This document shows, piece after piece, positions 53,261-61,534 of a stretch of DNA of 64,000 nucleotides. Under the pieces are notes generated by a model, which searched no databases, had not been told where the DNA came from, and saw nothing but the letters and a program-made list of their open reading frames with translations. Within the stretch, counting starts at the first letter, position 1. Each line of letters opens with the position of its first letter. The stretch is from Saprospiraceae bacterium (GTDB taxonomy: Bacteria > Bacteroidota > Bacteroidia > Chitinophagales > Saprospiraceae): positions 1-64,000 of the forward strand of contig JABWBR010000034.1 in the NCBI GenBank assembly GCA_013360405.1. The letters run 5' to 3'. The translations under genes were made by a program, and so were the position numbers.

Positions 53261-55834
53261 ATGCCCAAGAACCTGTTGATAGTGGAATCTCCGGCCAAGG
53301 CAAAGACGATAGAAAAGTTTTTGGGGAAGGATTTTACGGTCAAATCCAGTTACGGCCATATCCGCGATTTGGAGAAAGGCGATGACGCGGTGGATATTAA
53401 AAATAATTTTGATCCCAAATATATCGTTTCTCCCGACAAACGCAAGGTGGTCAAGGACCTCAAGGACTGGGTGGGCAAGGTCGACGAGGTGTGGCTCGCC
53501 ACGGACGAAGACCGCGAGGGCGAAGCTATTTCGTGGCACCTCTGCCAGGTGCTGGGCCTCGACGAGCGGAATACCAAACGTATCGCTTTTCGCGAAATTA
53601 CTAAACCCGCTATCCAAAACGCAATCAAACAACCCCGCACGCTGGATCTCGACCTGGTGAACGCCCAGCAGGCGCGCCGCGTACTCGACCGACTGGTAGG
53701 CTACGAGCTGTCGGGCATCCTCTGGAAGAAGATCAAAAGCGGCCTCTCCGCAGGCCGCGTGCAATCGGTGGCCCTCAAACTGGTGGTGGAACGCGAACGC
53801 GAGATTACCCGCTTCGATTCGACGCCGTTTTTTAAGATTGCGGCGATTTTTGAGGTGAAAAACGAACAAGGCCGACTGGTGGAGTTGCGCGCCGAGGCGC
53901 CCCAGCGCTTTGATAACAAAGAAGGCGCCGAGAAATTCCTGAAGGGCTGCATAGGCGCTACGTTCCGCATCGACGATATCGAACTCAAACCGCTGAAACG
54001 CCGCCCCGCAGCGCCGTTTACGACGTCTACGCTGCAGCAGGAAGCCAGCCGCAAACTTGGTTTTTCGGTGAACCGCACGATGTCGGTGGCGCAGAAGCTG
54101 TACGAGGCGGGTTTTATTACGTATATGCGTACCGACTCCACGAACCTCAGCGAGATGGCGATCCAGAGTATCGCCGCGGAAATCGAGAAGAGCTACGGCC
54201 AAAAGTACGTAAATACCCGCCATTATAAAAATAAGGTGGCCAACGCCCAGGAGGCGCACGAGGCGATACGCCCCACGTATATCGAAAATCAGACTGTGCC
54301 CGGCCAACGCGACGAACAGCGCCTCTACGAGCTTATCTGGAAGCGCACGATAGCTTCTCAGATGGCCGATGCGGTGCTTGAAAAAACGGTGGTGAGCATA
54401 GGTATCTCTACGATGCCCGGCGAAAAGCTGGTGGCCGAAGGCGAGGTGCTCAAATTCGACGGCTTCCTGAAGGTATACCTGGAATCGAAGGACGAAGACG
54501 ACGATGAGGACACCGCAGGTATGCTGCCCCCCCTGGCTAAAGCCCAGGTGCTTCCCCTGCGCGAGATGAACGCCACCGAGCGCTTTACCCGCCCCCCGGC
54601 GCGCTACACGGAAGCGAGCCTGGTGAGCAAACTCGAAGAACTCGGCATCGGTCGCCCCTCTACGTATGCGCCGATTATTACGAAGATTATGGAAGAAGGC
54701 CGCGGTTATGTGGTGAAGGAAAACCGCGAAGGCGTGGAGCGCCCCTACGAGGTGCTTACGCTCAAGGACGGCCAGATAACCAAAGCTACGAAAACCGAAA
54801 ATACGGGCGCTATCAAAAACCGCCTGTTTCCCACCGACCTCGGCATGGCCGTGTCGGATTTTCTCGACGAGCATTTTGACAAGGTGATGGACTACCGCTT
54901 TACGGCAGCCATCGAAAAACAGTTTGACGATATTTCCAACGGTCAGCAGGAATGGCATCGCATGCTGGCGGATTTTTACCACCCTTTCCACAAAACGGTA
55001 GAAAATACGCTGGCCACCGCCGACCGCCCCAGCCGCGAACGCATCCTGGGCAAGGACCCCGCCACCGGGCATAGCCTGCTCACCCGCCTGTCGCGCCGCG
55101 GACCCGTGGTGCAGATCGGCACCCCCGAGGAACTGGGCCCCGATACCAAACCGCGTTACGCTAATCTGCAGCCGGGGCAGAACATGGAGACGATCTCGTT
55201 TGAGGAGGCGCTGAGTTTGTTTAAGCTGCCCAAAGTGCTCGGCGAATACCGCGGACAGGAAGTCTCGGTAGGCGCCGGCCGATTCGGCCCGTATGTAAAA
55301 GTAAACGACAAGTATATCTCGCTGCCCCGCGGCGAAGACCCGCTGGAAGTAAGCCTCGAACGGGCGATTGAATTGATCGGCGAAAAAGAAAAAGAAGACG
55401 CTCCGCTGGCTACCTACCAGGGATTGCCCATTACCAAAGGCAAAGGCCGCTTCGGGCCTTTCATCAAGTGGAAGGATCTGTTTGTGAATGTGCCTAAAAA
55501 ATATGACTTCGATCAACTAAGCGCCGCGCAGGCTGTTGAATTATTGGAAGCCAAAATCGAAAAGGAGTCGACGCGGTACATCCAGCGCTGGGAGGAGGCT
55601 GAAATTTCTATCGAAAATGGCCGCTGGGGGCCTTTCATCCGGTTTGGCAAGGAAAATGTCAAGATGGGTAAATTAGACGGCAAAAAGGTCAGCGCCGAAG
55701 AGGCCAAATTGCTTACCCTCGAAGAGGTGAAAGCGATGATCGAAGCCGAATTGCCCGGCGCTTTTGCTAAGGCGGCGAAGAAGGCTAAAGCCCCGGCCAA
55801 AAAGGCCAAGGCGCCCGCCAAAAAATCGAAGTGA
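53261..55834 (+). CDS. topA: DNA topoisomerase I
   Basis: The 857-residue type IA topoisomerase relaxes negative supercoils through a phosphotyrosine intermediate. It shows the Toprim domain (LLIVESPAKAKTIEKFLG, ATDEDREGEAISWHL), the core with the catalytic Tyr 288 in FITYMRTDSTNLS, and, instead of Cys4 zinc fingers, three C-terminal topoisomerase repeats of the form GRFGPYVK, GRFGPFIK and GRWGPFIR. The tail is Lys/Ala/Pro-rich (AKAPAKKAKAPAKKSK), which may add DNA contact. Length is normal for Bacteroidota. A very long antisense open frame lies opposite it but is a by-product of its codon use. Confidence 0.98.
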   Translation: MPKNLLIVESPAKAKTIEKFLGKDFTVKSSYGHIRDLEKGDDAVDIKNNFDPKYIVSPDKRKVVKDLKDWVGKVDEVWLATDEDREGEAISWHLCQVLGLDERNTKRIAFREITKPAIQNAIKQPRTLDLDLVNAQQARRVLDRLVGYELSGILWKKIKSGLSAGRVQSVALKLVVEREREITRFDSTPFFKIAAIFEVKNEQGRLVELRAEAPQRFDNKEGAEKFLKGCIGATFRIDDIELKPLKRRPAAPFTTSTLQQEASRKLGFSVNRTMSVAQKLYEAGFITYMRTDSTNLSEMAIQSIAAEIEKSYGQKYVNTRHYKNKVANAQEAHEAIRPTYIENQTVPGQRDEQRLYELIWKRTIASQMADAVLEKTVVSIGISTMPGEKLVAEGEVLKFDGFLKVYLESKDEDDDEDTAGMLPPLAKAQVLPLREMNATERFTRPPARYTEASLVSKLEELGIGRPSTYAPIITKIMEEGRGYVVKENREGVERPYEVLTLKDGQITKATKTENTGAIKNRLFPTDLGMAVSDFLDEHFDKVMDYRFTAAIEKQFDDISNGQQEWHRMLADFYHPFHKTVENTLATADRPSRERILGKDPATGHSLLTRLSRRGPVVQIGTPEELGPDTKPRYANLQPGQNMETISFEEALSLFKLPKVLGEYRGQEVSVGAGRFGPYVKVNDKYISLPRGEDPLEVSLERAIELIGEKEKEDAPLATYQGLPITKGKGRFGPFIKWKDLFVNVPKKYDFDQLSAAQAVELLEAKIEKESTRYIQRWEEAEISIENGRWGPFIRFGKENVKMGKLDGKKVSAEEAKLLTLEEVKAMIEAELPGAFAKAAKKAKAPAKKAKAPAKKSK

Positions 55835-55866
55835 ATCTATTTTCAGGAGCATTAAAGTTAACTCTC

Positions 55867-56184
55867 ATGTCAGACAATAAGAAAGTGCAACCGAATCAAC
55901 TCAATATCGAATTGCCCGATGATATAGCCGAGGGTATTTATTCCAACCTGGCTATTATTGCCCATTCTCATTCCGAGTTTGTGGTCGATTTTATCCGCAT
56001 GGTGCCCAATGTGCCGAAGGCAAAGGTGAAGGCGCGTATTATTCTGACTCCCCAGCACGCCAAACGCCTGCTGAAGGCCCTGGCCGATAATGTGAAGAAA
56101 TACGAGATGCAATACGGCGAGATCGACGAGCCCGAGCAGCCGCCGTTTCCGTCTATGAATTTCACCCCGAACGCCCAGGCGTAG
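55867..56184 (+). CDS. DUF3467 domain protein
   Basis: The 105-residue protein matches DUF3467 along most of its length: LNIELPDDIAEGIYSNLAII, HSHSEFVVDFIRMVP and RIILTPQHAKRLLKAL. The family is small and common in Bacteroidota; its role is unknown. The ATG at 55867, 32 bp after the topA stop, gives the standard N-terminus, and the gene may be co-transcribed with topA. Confidence 0.9.
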   Translation: MSDNKKVQPNQLNIELPDDIAEGIYSNLAIIAHSHSEFVVDFIRMVPNVPKAKVKARIILTPQHAKRLLKALADNVKKYEMQYGEIDEPEQPPFPSMNFTPNAQA

Positions 56185-56209
56185 GGGCGCGGCTCGCCCG
56201 CGCCCCTAC
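56181..56209. repeat. GC-rich hairpin GTAGGGGCGCGG / CCGCGCCCCTAC
   Basis: Perfect 12-bp arms enclose a 5-bp loop. It overlaps the stop codon of the DUF3467 gene and lies between it and the convergent acetyltransferase gene. The stem is strong, but no T-tract follows, so termination is possible but unproven. Confidence 0.7.
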
Positions 56210-56217
56210 GCCCGCGA

Positions 56218-56733
56218 TCAGGGCGACGGTAAACGTCGCCCCGACGAATAGAGAACGCCCGGGTGTTCCTCGAAATAAATCTCGGCTTCGAAGCGCATAC
56301 CGATTTTTTCGAATACGCGCACAGAGGCTACATTCTCCTTTATCGCGCGGCCCACGATGCGCGTTAATCTGAGTTTTTCAAATCCGTATTGCAGGCAGGC
56401 GGCGGCGCTTTCGGTGGCATATCCTTTGCCCCAGTGTTTTTTCATGAAGCGATAACCCACATCCACTTCGTCGAGAGAGGGGATATACTTGAGGCCGCAC
56501 CAGCCCAGGTATTCTCCGGTAGCTTTTTCCAGCACGGTCCAGCGGCCCATGCCGTAGCGTTGGTATTGGTCGTATTGTAAAATGAAATCCAGGGCGGCCT
56601 GTTCGCTCTCGAAAGGCAGATCGCCGGTGTATTTGATGACCTCCGGGTCGTTGTTGAGCTCGAAGAGGTAGGGCGCGTCCTCCGGCGCGAATGGGCGGAG
56701 GTTGAGGCGGGCAGTTTGGATCAGGAAAGTCAT
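56218..56733 (-). CDS. GNAT family N-acetyltransferase (RimJ/RimL-like)
   Basis: The 171-residue enzyme has TARLNLRPFAPEDAPYLFEL at the start, VDVGYRFMKKHWGKGYATES with the acetyl-CoA-binding site (Q/R-x-x-G-x-G/A pattern, here KKHWGKGYA), and the typical ending ENVASVRVFEKIGM. The substrate is unknown. The ATG at 56733 was chosen because upstream codons read G/C-rich repeat DNA (56740-56826). The gene stands alone between topA and typA regions. Confidence 0.9.
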   Translation of the reverse strand: MTFLIQTARLNLRPFAPEDAPYLFELNNDPEVIKYTGDLPFESEQAALDFILQYDQYQRYGMGRWTVLEKATGEYLGWCGLKYIPSLDEVDVGYRFMKKHWGKGYATESAAACLQYGFEKLRLTRIVGRAIKENVASVRVFEKIGMRFEAEIYFEEHPGVLYSSGRRLPSP

Positions 56734-56739
56734 AGGGCA

Positions 56740-56826
56740 GAGATTGAGGGTGGGAGAGTGAGAGGGTGGGAGAGTGGGATATGGGGAGATTCTCACCCTC
56801 ACACTCTCTCACTCTCTCACACTCTA
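56740..56826. repeat. (GGGAGAGTGAGA)-type repeat with inverted CTCTCTCAC copies
   Basis: GGTGGGAGAGTGAGAGGGTG at the left and CTCACCCTCACACTCTCTCA at the right can pair to form an imperfect long hairpin. It lies between the minus-strand typA stop and the start of the acetyltransferase gene and may end typA transcription. Confidence 0.65.
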
Positions 56827-56834
56827 TCAAGGCA

Positions 56835-58658
56835 TCATCCCTGATCCACTGAGCTCATCGACTGGTTTTTGGCGCGTTTGCGTTCAAAATCCTTCAACAA
56901 AATCTTGCGTAGGCGGATGCTATTGGGGGTAACTTCTACATATTCGTCTTCCTGGATATATTCCAGTGCTTCTTCGAGTGAAAAGCGGCGTGGCGGAATG
57001 AGGCGCACCTTGTCGTCGGAGCCGGAGGCGCGCATATTCGTCAGCTTTTTGGTTTTGGTGAGGTTGACGGCTAAGTCGCCGGGGCGGCTGTTTTCGCCGA
57101 TTACCTGTCCTTCGTAGATATTATCGCCGGCGCCGACGAAGAAAGAGCCGCGGTCTTGCAGGTTGTTGATGCTGTAGGGGATTGCCTCTCCGGTTTCCAT
57201 GCTGATCAGCGAGCCGTTAATGCGGCCGGGGATGTCGCCTTTGTGGGGCTGGAATTCTTTGAAGCGGTGCGTCATAATAGCTTCGCCGGCGGTGGCGGTG
57301 AGCAGTTGGCTGCGAAGGCCCATAATGCCGCGCGAAGGTATTTCGAATTCGAGGTGTACGCGGTCGCTTTTGGGCGTCATAGAGAGCATGATGCCTTTGC
57401 GGCGCGTAACCATATCTATCGCCGAGCCTGCATTGACTTCGGGCAGGTCGATCTTCAATTCTTCCACCGGTTCGTGCAACACGCCGTCGAGGCGTTTGGT
57501 GATCACCTGGGGTTGTCCGATCTGGATTTCATAGCCTTCGCGGCGCATCGTTTCGATGAGCACCGACAGGTGCAACACGCCGCGACCGAATACGATATGC
57601 GTATCGGGTGAGGCCGTATTTTCAACGCGCATAGCCAGGTTTTTCTCCAGCTCGCGTTCGAGGCGTTCTTTGACGTGGCGCGAAGTGACGAACTTGCCTT
57701 CCTGTCCGAAAAACGGCGAGTCGTTGATGGTAAAGACCATGCTGATCGTCGGCTCGTCGATGGAGATGGTGGGCAGTGCTTCGGGGGTATCGGGGTCGGC
57801 GATGGTGTCGCCGATTTCGAAATTGTCGACGCCCACGATGGCGCAGATTTCGCCGGCCTCGACTTTTGCGGCTTCTTTCTTTTCAAAACCTTCGAACACA
57901 AACAAACCCCTGATCTTGCTGCGCTCGATACGGCCGTCTTTTTTCATCAGCGATACTTGCTGGCCGTTGAGCAACTCGCCGCGGTGTACCCTGCCGATGG
58001 CGATACGCCCGATATAAGGCGAGTGGTCGAGAGAGGTGACGAGCAGTTGGGGAGTACCTTTGCTTACTTCCGGCGCCGGGATATGCTCCACGATTGCGTC
58101 GAGCAGGGGCGTGATGTCGGTAGTAGGTTTGGTGTGATCGGGGCTCATCCAGCCGTTTTTGGCAGAGCCGAAGAGAGTGGGGAAGTCGAGCTGTTCTTCC
58201 GTAGCGTCGAGGTGGAACATGAGATCGAATACGGCCTCTTGCGCTTCTATCGGCGTACAGTTGGGCTTGTCGACTTTATTGACCACCACGATGGGTTTGA
58301 GCCCAAGCTGTATGGCTTTTTGCAATACGAAGCGGGTTTGGGGCATGGGGCCTTCAAAGGCATCCACCAACAGCAACACACCGTCAGCCATGTTGAGCAC
58401 GCGCTCTACCTCGCCGCCAAAGTCGCTGTGGCCGGGGGTGTCGATGATGTTGATCTTTACGTCTTTATACGTAATGGCCACGTTTTTGGCCAGGATAGTG
58501 ATGCCGCGTTCGCGCTCGAGGTCGTTGTTGTCGAGCATGAGTTCACCCGGTTTTTCGTGGTCTTTGAACAGGCGCCCGGCCATCAGCATTTTGTCTACTA
58601 ATGTGGTTTTGCCGTGGTCAACGTGTGCGATTATCGCAATGTTTCTAATGTTTTGCAT
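56835..58658 (-). CDS. typA: Translational GTPase TypA/BipA
   Basis: The 607-residue protein has G1 AHVDHGKTTLVDKML, G2/G3 RGITILAKN and DTPGHSDFGGEVERV, and G4 NKVDKPN. Domains II, III and V follow, together with the BipA-specific C-terminal region, where VVEVTPNSIRLRK-type sequence is seen as YVEVTPNSIRLRK. TypA is a ribosome-binding GTPase important in stress and low-temperature ribosome assembly. Full length. A -7 element lies 23 bp upstream. Confidence 0.98.
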   Translation of the reverse strand: MQNIRNIAIIAHVDHGKTTLVDKMLMAGRLFKDHEKPGELMLDNNDLERERGITILAKNVAITYKDVKINIIDTPGHSDFGGEVERVLNMADGVLLLVDAFEGPMPQTRFVLQKAIQLGLKPIVVVNKVDKPNCTPIEAQEAVFDLMFHLDATEEQLDFPTLFGSAKNGWMSPDHTKPTTDITPLLDAIVEHIPAPEVSKGTPQLLVTSLDHSPYIGRIAIGRVHRGELLNGQQVSLMKKDGRIERSKIRGLFVFEGFEKKEAAKVEAGEICAIVGVDNFEIGDTIADPDTPEALPTISIDEPTISMVFTINDSPFFGQEGKFVTSRHVKERLERELEKNLAMRVENTASPDTHIVFGRGVLHLSVLIETMRREGYEIQIGQPQVITKRLDGVLHEPVEELKIDLPEVNAGSAIDMVTRRKGIMLSMTPKSDRVHLEFEIPSRGIMGLRSQLLTATAGEAIMTHRFKEFQPHKGDIPGRINGSLISMETGEAIPYSINNLQDRGSFFVGAGDNIYEGQVIGENSRPGDLAVNLTKTKKLTNMRASGSDDKVRLIPPRRFSLEEALEYIQEDEYVEVTPNSIRLRKILLKDFERKRAKNQSMSSVDQG

Positions 58659-58680
58659 ATCAGCTTCAAAATTGAGGCCG

Positions 58681-58688
58681 CAAAGGTA
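58681..58688 (-). promoter_or_regulatory. -7 element TACCTTTG for typA
   Basis: On the minus strand TACCTTTG fits TAnnTTTG exactly and lies 22 bp before the ATG. The -33 position falls in the CTGTTCTCTG repeat and has no clear TTG. Confidence 0.5.
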
Positions 58689-58696
58689 CGCTTTTT

Positions 58697-58769
58697 TTTC
58701 TGTTCTCTGTTATCTGTTCTCTGTTATCTGTTCATTAACTTTACTAGTACTACTTAACAGAGAACCGAT
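58697..58769. repeat. TCTGTTCTCTGTTATC repeat with inverted AACAGAGAAC partner
   Basis: Four units of CTGTTCTCTGTTAT are followed by AACAGAGAACC on the other arm, so a hairpin can form. It is the same family as the heptamer array at 19348-19486. It lies between the start of typA and the stop of the next minus-strand gene. Confidence 0.75.
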
Positions 58770-58832
58770 TGCAGATTGCAGATTTTGTCTACGATAATTC
58801 CGAAACCCGAAATCGAAAATCCGAAATTCAAA

Positions 58833-61517
58833 TTACCTCACCAACCCCACTTCTCCTTGCAGCTTCAATTGCCGGCCGCCGATTAACCCGACAGTAGCGT
58901 GGTACACATAGACACCCTGTGATTGGGCCTTTCCCCGCGTGTTGCCATCCCAGCCCAGCAATTCGTCGTTGGGGGCAAAATTGTTTTTGCGGAATACCAG
59001 ATCGCCCCAGCGGTCGAAGATGAGCAGTTCCACGATTTTATCGATTTGTTCGGCTTTCCCGAAAAGGGTAAAACCGTCGTTTATCCCGTCGTTGTTGGGT
59101 GAAAATGCGTTGGGGACGTAAATACCTACTTCTTTTTTTACCTGAATAGTAAGGGCATCGGTTGCTTCACATCCGTTTTCGTCGGCGATAAGCAGGGTAT
59201 ACACCGTTGTTTGCAGAGGCTGTACTTCTATTAGCAGGGTTTCTTCCCATTTTTCTCCGCTATCGCTGTTCCATACGGCGGTAGTGGGCGAGATGGTAGA
59301 AACGGCCTGCAAACTGACACTTTCACCGATCGAAATAAAGCGGTCTTCGCCAATGTCCACGCTCACCAAGGCCGGCTGGCCGATGTGTAGCAGGGTATCG
59401 TACAGGCAGCCGTTGACGTCGGCGAGGGCCAGGTGGTAGTCGCCGGCGCTGAGTTGGGAAAGCCCGCTTTCACCGGTGGTTTGGTTATTGATTTGAAGGG
59501 TATAAGGCAAGGTGATATCGCTAAGCTGAATAGCGCCATCCTGCCGACCATAACAAGAGGGCTCAGTGAGGTCGACGGCAGGCTGTGGTAGCGCTTTGAA
59601 TACCAACGGCTGGCCTTTGGCTACTTTAAGACAGGGGCTTGCCGTATCTACGCCGCCATCCGGGCCGGGAGGGCCGATGATAAGGGAGAGGTAGTAGTTC
59701 TGTTCGGTGTCCAACACGCTGTCGTCAAAGGCGAAGTGGCCGGTCGGGCTGCGCAGTAGTATGTCGCCGAGTGTGGTATCGGCGGCCGTGTGCAATACGT
59801 ATTCAAAGGTGTCGCCAGGCGCTACGGTGTAGTTGCTGACAGGCGTGGGCATGGCGATCTGGTCGGCGCAAATTTCCAGGGTTTCCGGGTTCATTGGGTC
59901 GGTTTGCGACAAGCACAAGGGGCCGCAGTGGAAGGTTCCCGCCAGCAGCACCGGTGTAAGTGCATTGCAGGGACTGCTGTCGTAAATTTGAAAGTAGTAG
60001 GCCTCCCCGCTGGAAATGGGGGTAGAGAGGTAGTAGTTGTTGTTTGTCATCACTCCGTTCACGAAAAACGGCGGTGTGCCGCTCATGTAAAAGCTGACGG
60101 CGTAGTTGCCCGTCACCGGATTGCAGTTGGGTACGGGAAGCGATACGTCGATTTGCTGGGGTTGTTCGATTAGGATGGTAAAGATGGACGAATTGGGGCA
60201 GCCGGTAGCCGGGTCAACGCCGGCAATGTCGTAGCTGCCTGGCTGGCAATAAGTTGCCCCATCATAAATAAAACAGTCGCCCGGGCATAGTGTAATAGTA
60301 CCCAGGTTGTTGACTTGCGGGGATAAGACGATTACCTGAAAAATATTGTTAATCAGGCAGTTGCCATCAAATGTAATAATGCTGTATGAGCCCGAAGTAC
60401 AGTAATTCTGGCCCAGCACCTCCACGCATTCGCCGGGACAAATTTCAAACGTACCCAGGAAGTTGGGGATAGGCGTATCGTCGTAAAAAATGTGATAAAT
60501 TTCAAAACCGCAATACACCTGGCAGGTGATCACATCCGAGCCGGTGAAAAAATACGTAATGCCGCATATTTCGAAAAAAGGATCGTTGCAGTCGAGAAAA
60601 ATATATTGATTATCAATGTTATACATCACATCTACGGGTGTGGGTGCGATAGGACTTAGCGGCCCCGCAAGCGTTATGCAATTGCACCCCAAACTGTCGG
60701 GGGGATTTGTGCCGGGTATGATATTGGGCACAAGTTCTACCCAGACAAACCCGTCTGTAGTGTCGTTAAACATAATGTCAACCGTCAGCACATTCACGCT
60801 GTCGCTCACAAACACGGCGCCGGGCGGGGCGTGCCACACGATGTCGAAAGTGATGGTGTCGCCGCTGCTATTGCAAACTTCAGCGGGCAGGGCGCAGCCG
60901 CCCGAGCCGCCTGTCACACTGAATTCCGTTACCGGCGGCACCAGCGTATAGGTAGCCGTCTCACCCAGGCAAACCGATGCCGGACCGTCGATATAACCGG
61001 GCGATATTTCGTTGATTGTCACTTCCGGCACATCGAAATTGATGCCGTTCACAAAAACAATATCGTAATCGCAGTGGTCGCCGTTCAGGCCGTCGATGAC
61101 GAGGTAGTATATCTCGCCAGGTACCAGGTTGTCAAAAGTCAGGGTTTCGAATGTTTCGTTGAAAACCGGCATGCAACTGCTCGCCGCCGTAAACTGCTGG
61201 CAATCAGCTGACGATACCACGGCCAGTTCAATGCCCAGCGCATTGTTGCACTGCGATGCGGCGACTTCTATCGTTACCGTCGTTTCGCAGGGTGCGAAAC
61301 GAAGCCATTGGGTATTCTCCATAGGGCAATCTATGCCCACAGGTCCGGCTGCTGCGCCGGCGTTGTTGCCGCTCCAAAGTGTCTGGGTGGCGCCGCAGAC
61401 TAAGGGCGCTTCCTCGCAGTTGGGCCCCGGTTGGAGGGTCTGGCATAGTCCTTTTTCCGAAATAAACAAAAAAGAGGCTAATGCCAATATCAGCGTGTTG
61501 AGTTGCTGTTTTTTCAT
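58833..61517 (-). CDS. T9SS type B secreted protein with PPC-like N-terminal domain
   Basis: The 894-residue protein has a signal peptide (MKKQQLNTLILALASFLFIS, cleavage near residue 25) and a pre-peptidase-like N-terminal domain (NCEEAPLVCG, ENTQWLRFAPCETTVTIEV, EIYYLVIDGLNGDHCDY). A cysteine-rich middle follows, with units like TLCPGDCFIYDGATYCQPGS and ICPGECVEVLGQNYC, then an SprB-like repeat and a C-terminal CHU_C sorting domain from about 800 (IYVPNAFSPNNDGINDGF, FDRWGDLVF). It is predicted to be secreted through T9SS and attached at the surface. The ATG at 61517 is set by the signal peptide, 17 bp after the upstream gene, so the two are an operon. Confidence 0.9.
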   Translation of the reverse strand: MKKQQLNTLILALASFLFISEKGLCQTLQPGPNCEEAPLVCGATQTLWSGNNAGAAAGPVGIDCPMENTQWLRFAPCETTVTIEVAASQCNNALGIELAVVSSADCQQFTAASSCMPVFNETFETLTFDNLVPGEIYYLVIDGLNGDHCDYDIVFVNGINFDVPEVTINEISPGYIDGPASVCLGETATYTLVPPVTEFSVTGGSGGCALPAEVCNSSGDTITFDIVWHAPPGAVFVSDSVNVLTVDIMFNDTTDGFVWVELVPNIIPGTNPPDSLGCNCITLAGPLSPIAPTPVDVMYNIDNQYIFLDCNDPFFEICGITYFFTGSDVITCQVYCGFEIYHIFYDDTPIPNFLGTFEICPGECVEVLGQNYCTSGSYSIITFDGNCLINNIFQVIVLSPQVNNLGTITLCPGDCFIYDGATYCQPGSYDIAGVDPATGCPNSSIFTILIEQPQQIDVSLPVPNCNPVTGNYAVSFYMSGTPPFFVNGVMTNNNYYLSTPISSGEAYYFQIYDSSPCNALTPVLLAGTFHCGPLCLSQTDPMNPETLEICADQIAMPTPVSNYTVAPGDTFEYVLHTAADTTLGDILLRSPTGHFAFDDSVLDTEQNYYLSLIIGPPGPDGGVDTASPCLKVAKGQPLVFKALPQPAVDLTEPSCYGRQDGAIQLSDITLPYTLQINNQTTGESGLSQLSAGDYHLALADVNGCLYDTLLHIGQPALVSVDIGEDRFISIGESVSLQAVSTISPTTAVWNSDSGEKWEETLLIEVQPLQTTVYTLLIADENGCEATDALTIQVKKEVGIYVPNAFSPNNDGINDGFTLFGKAEQIDKIVELLIFDRWGDLVFRKNNFAPNDELLGWDGNTRGKAQSQGVYVYHATVGLIGGRQLKLQGEVGLVR

Positions 61518-61534
61518 AGTTCTGCTGCGCTTTT

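Noticed and set aside
53219-55516. 765-residue open frame antisense to topA
   Set aside because: It lies exactly opposite a highly conserved topA, starts and ends without its own signals and has no recognisable motif. It is explained by the G/C-rich third positions of topA.
57675-58601. 308-residue open frame antisense to typA
   Set aside because: It is a shadow of the typA coding sequence, with no motif and no start signal.
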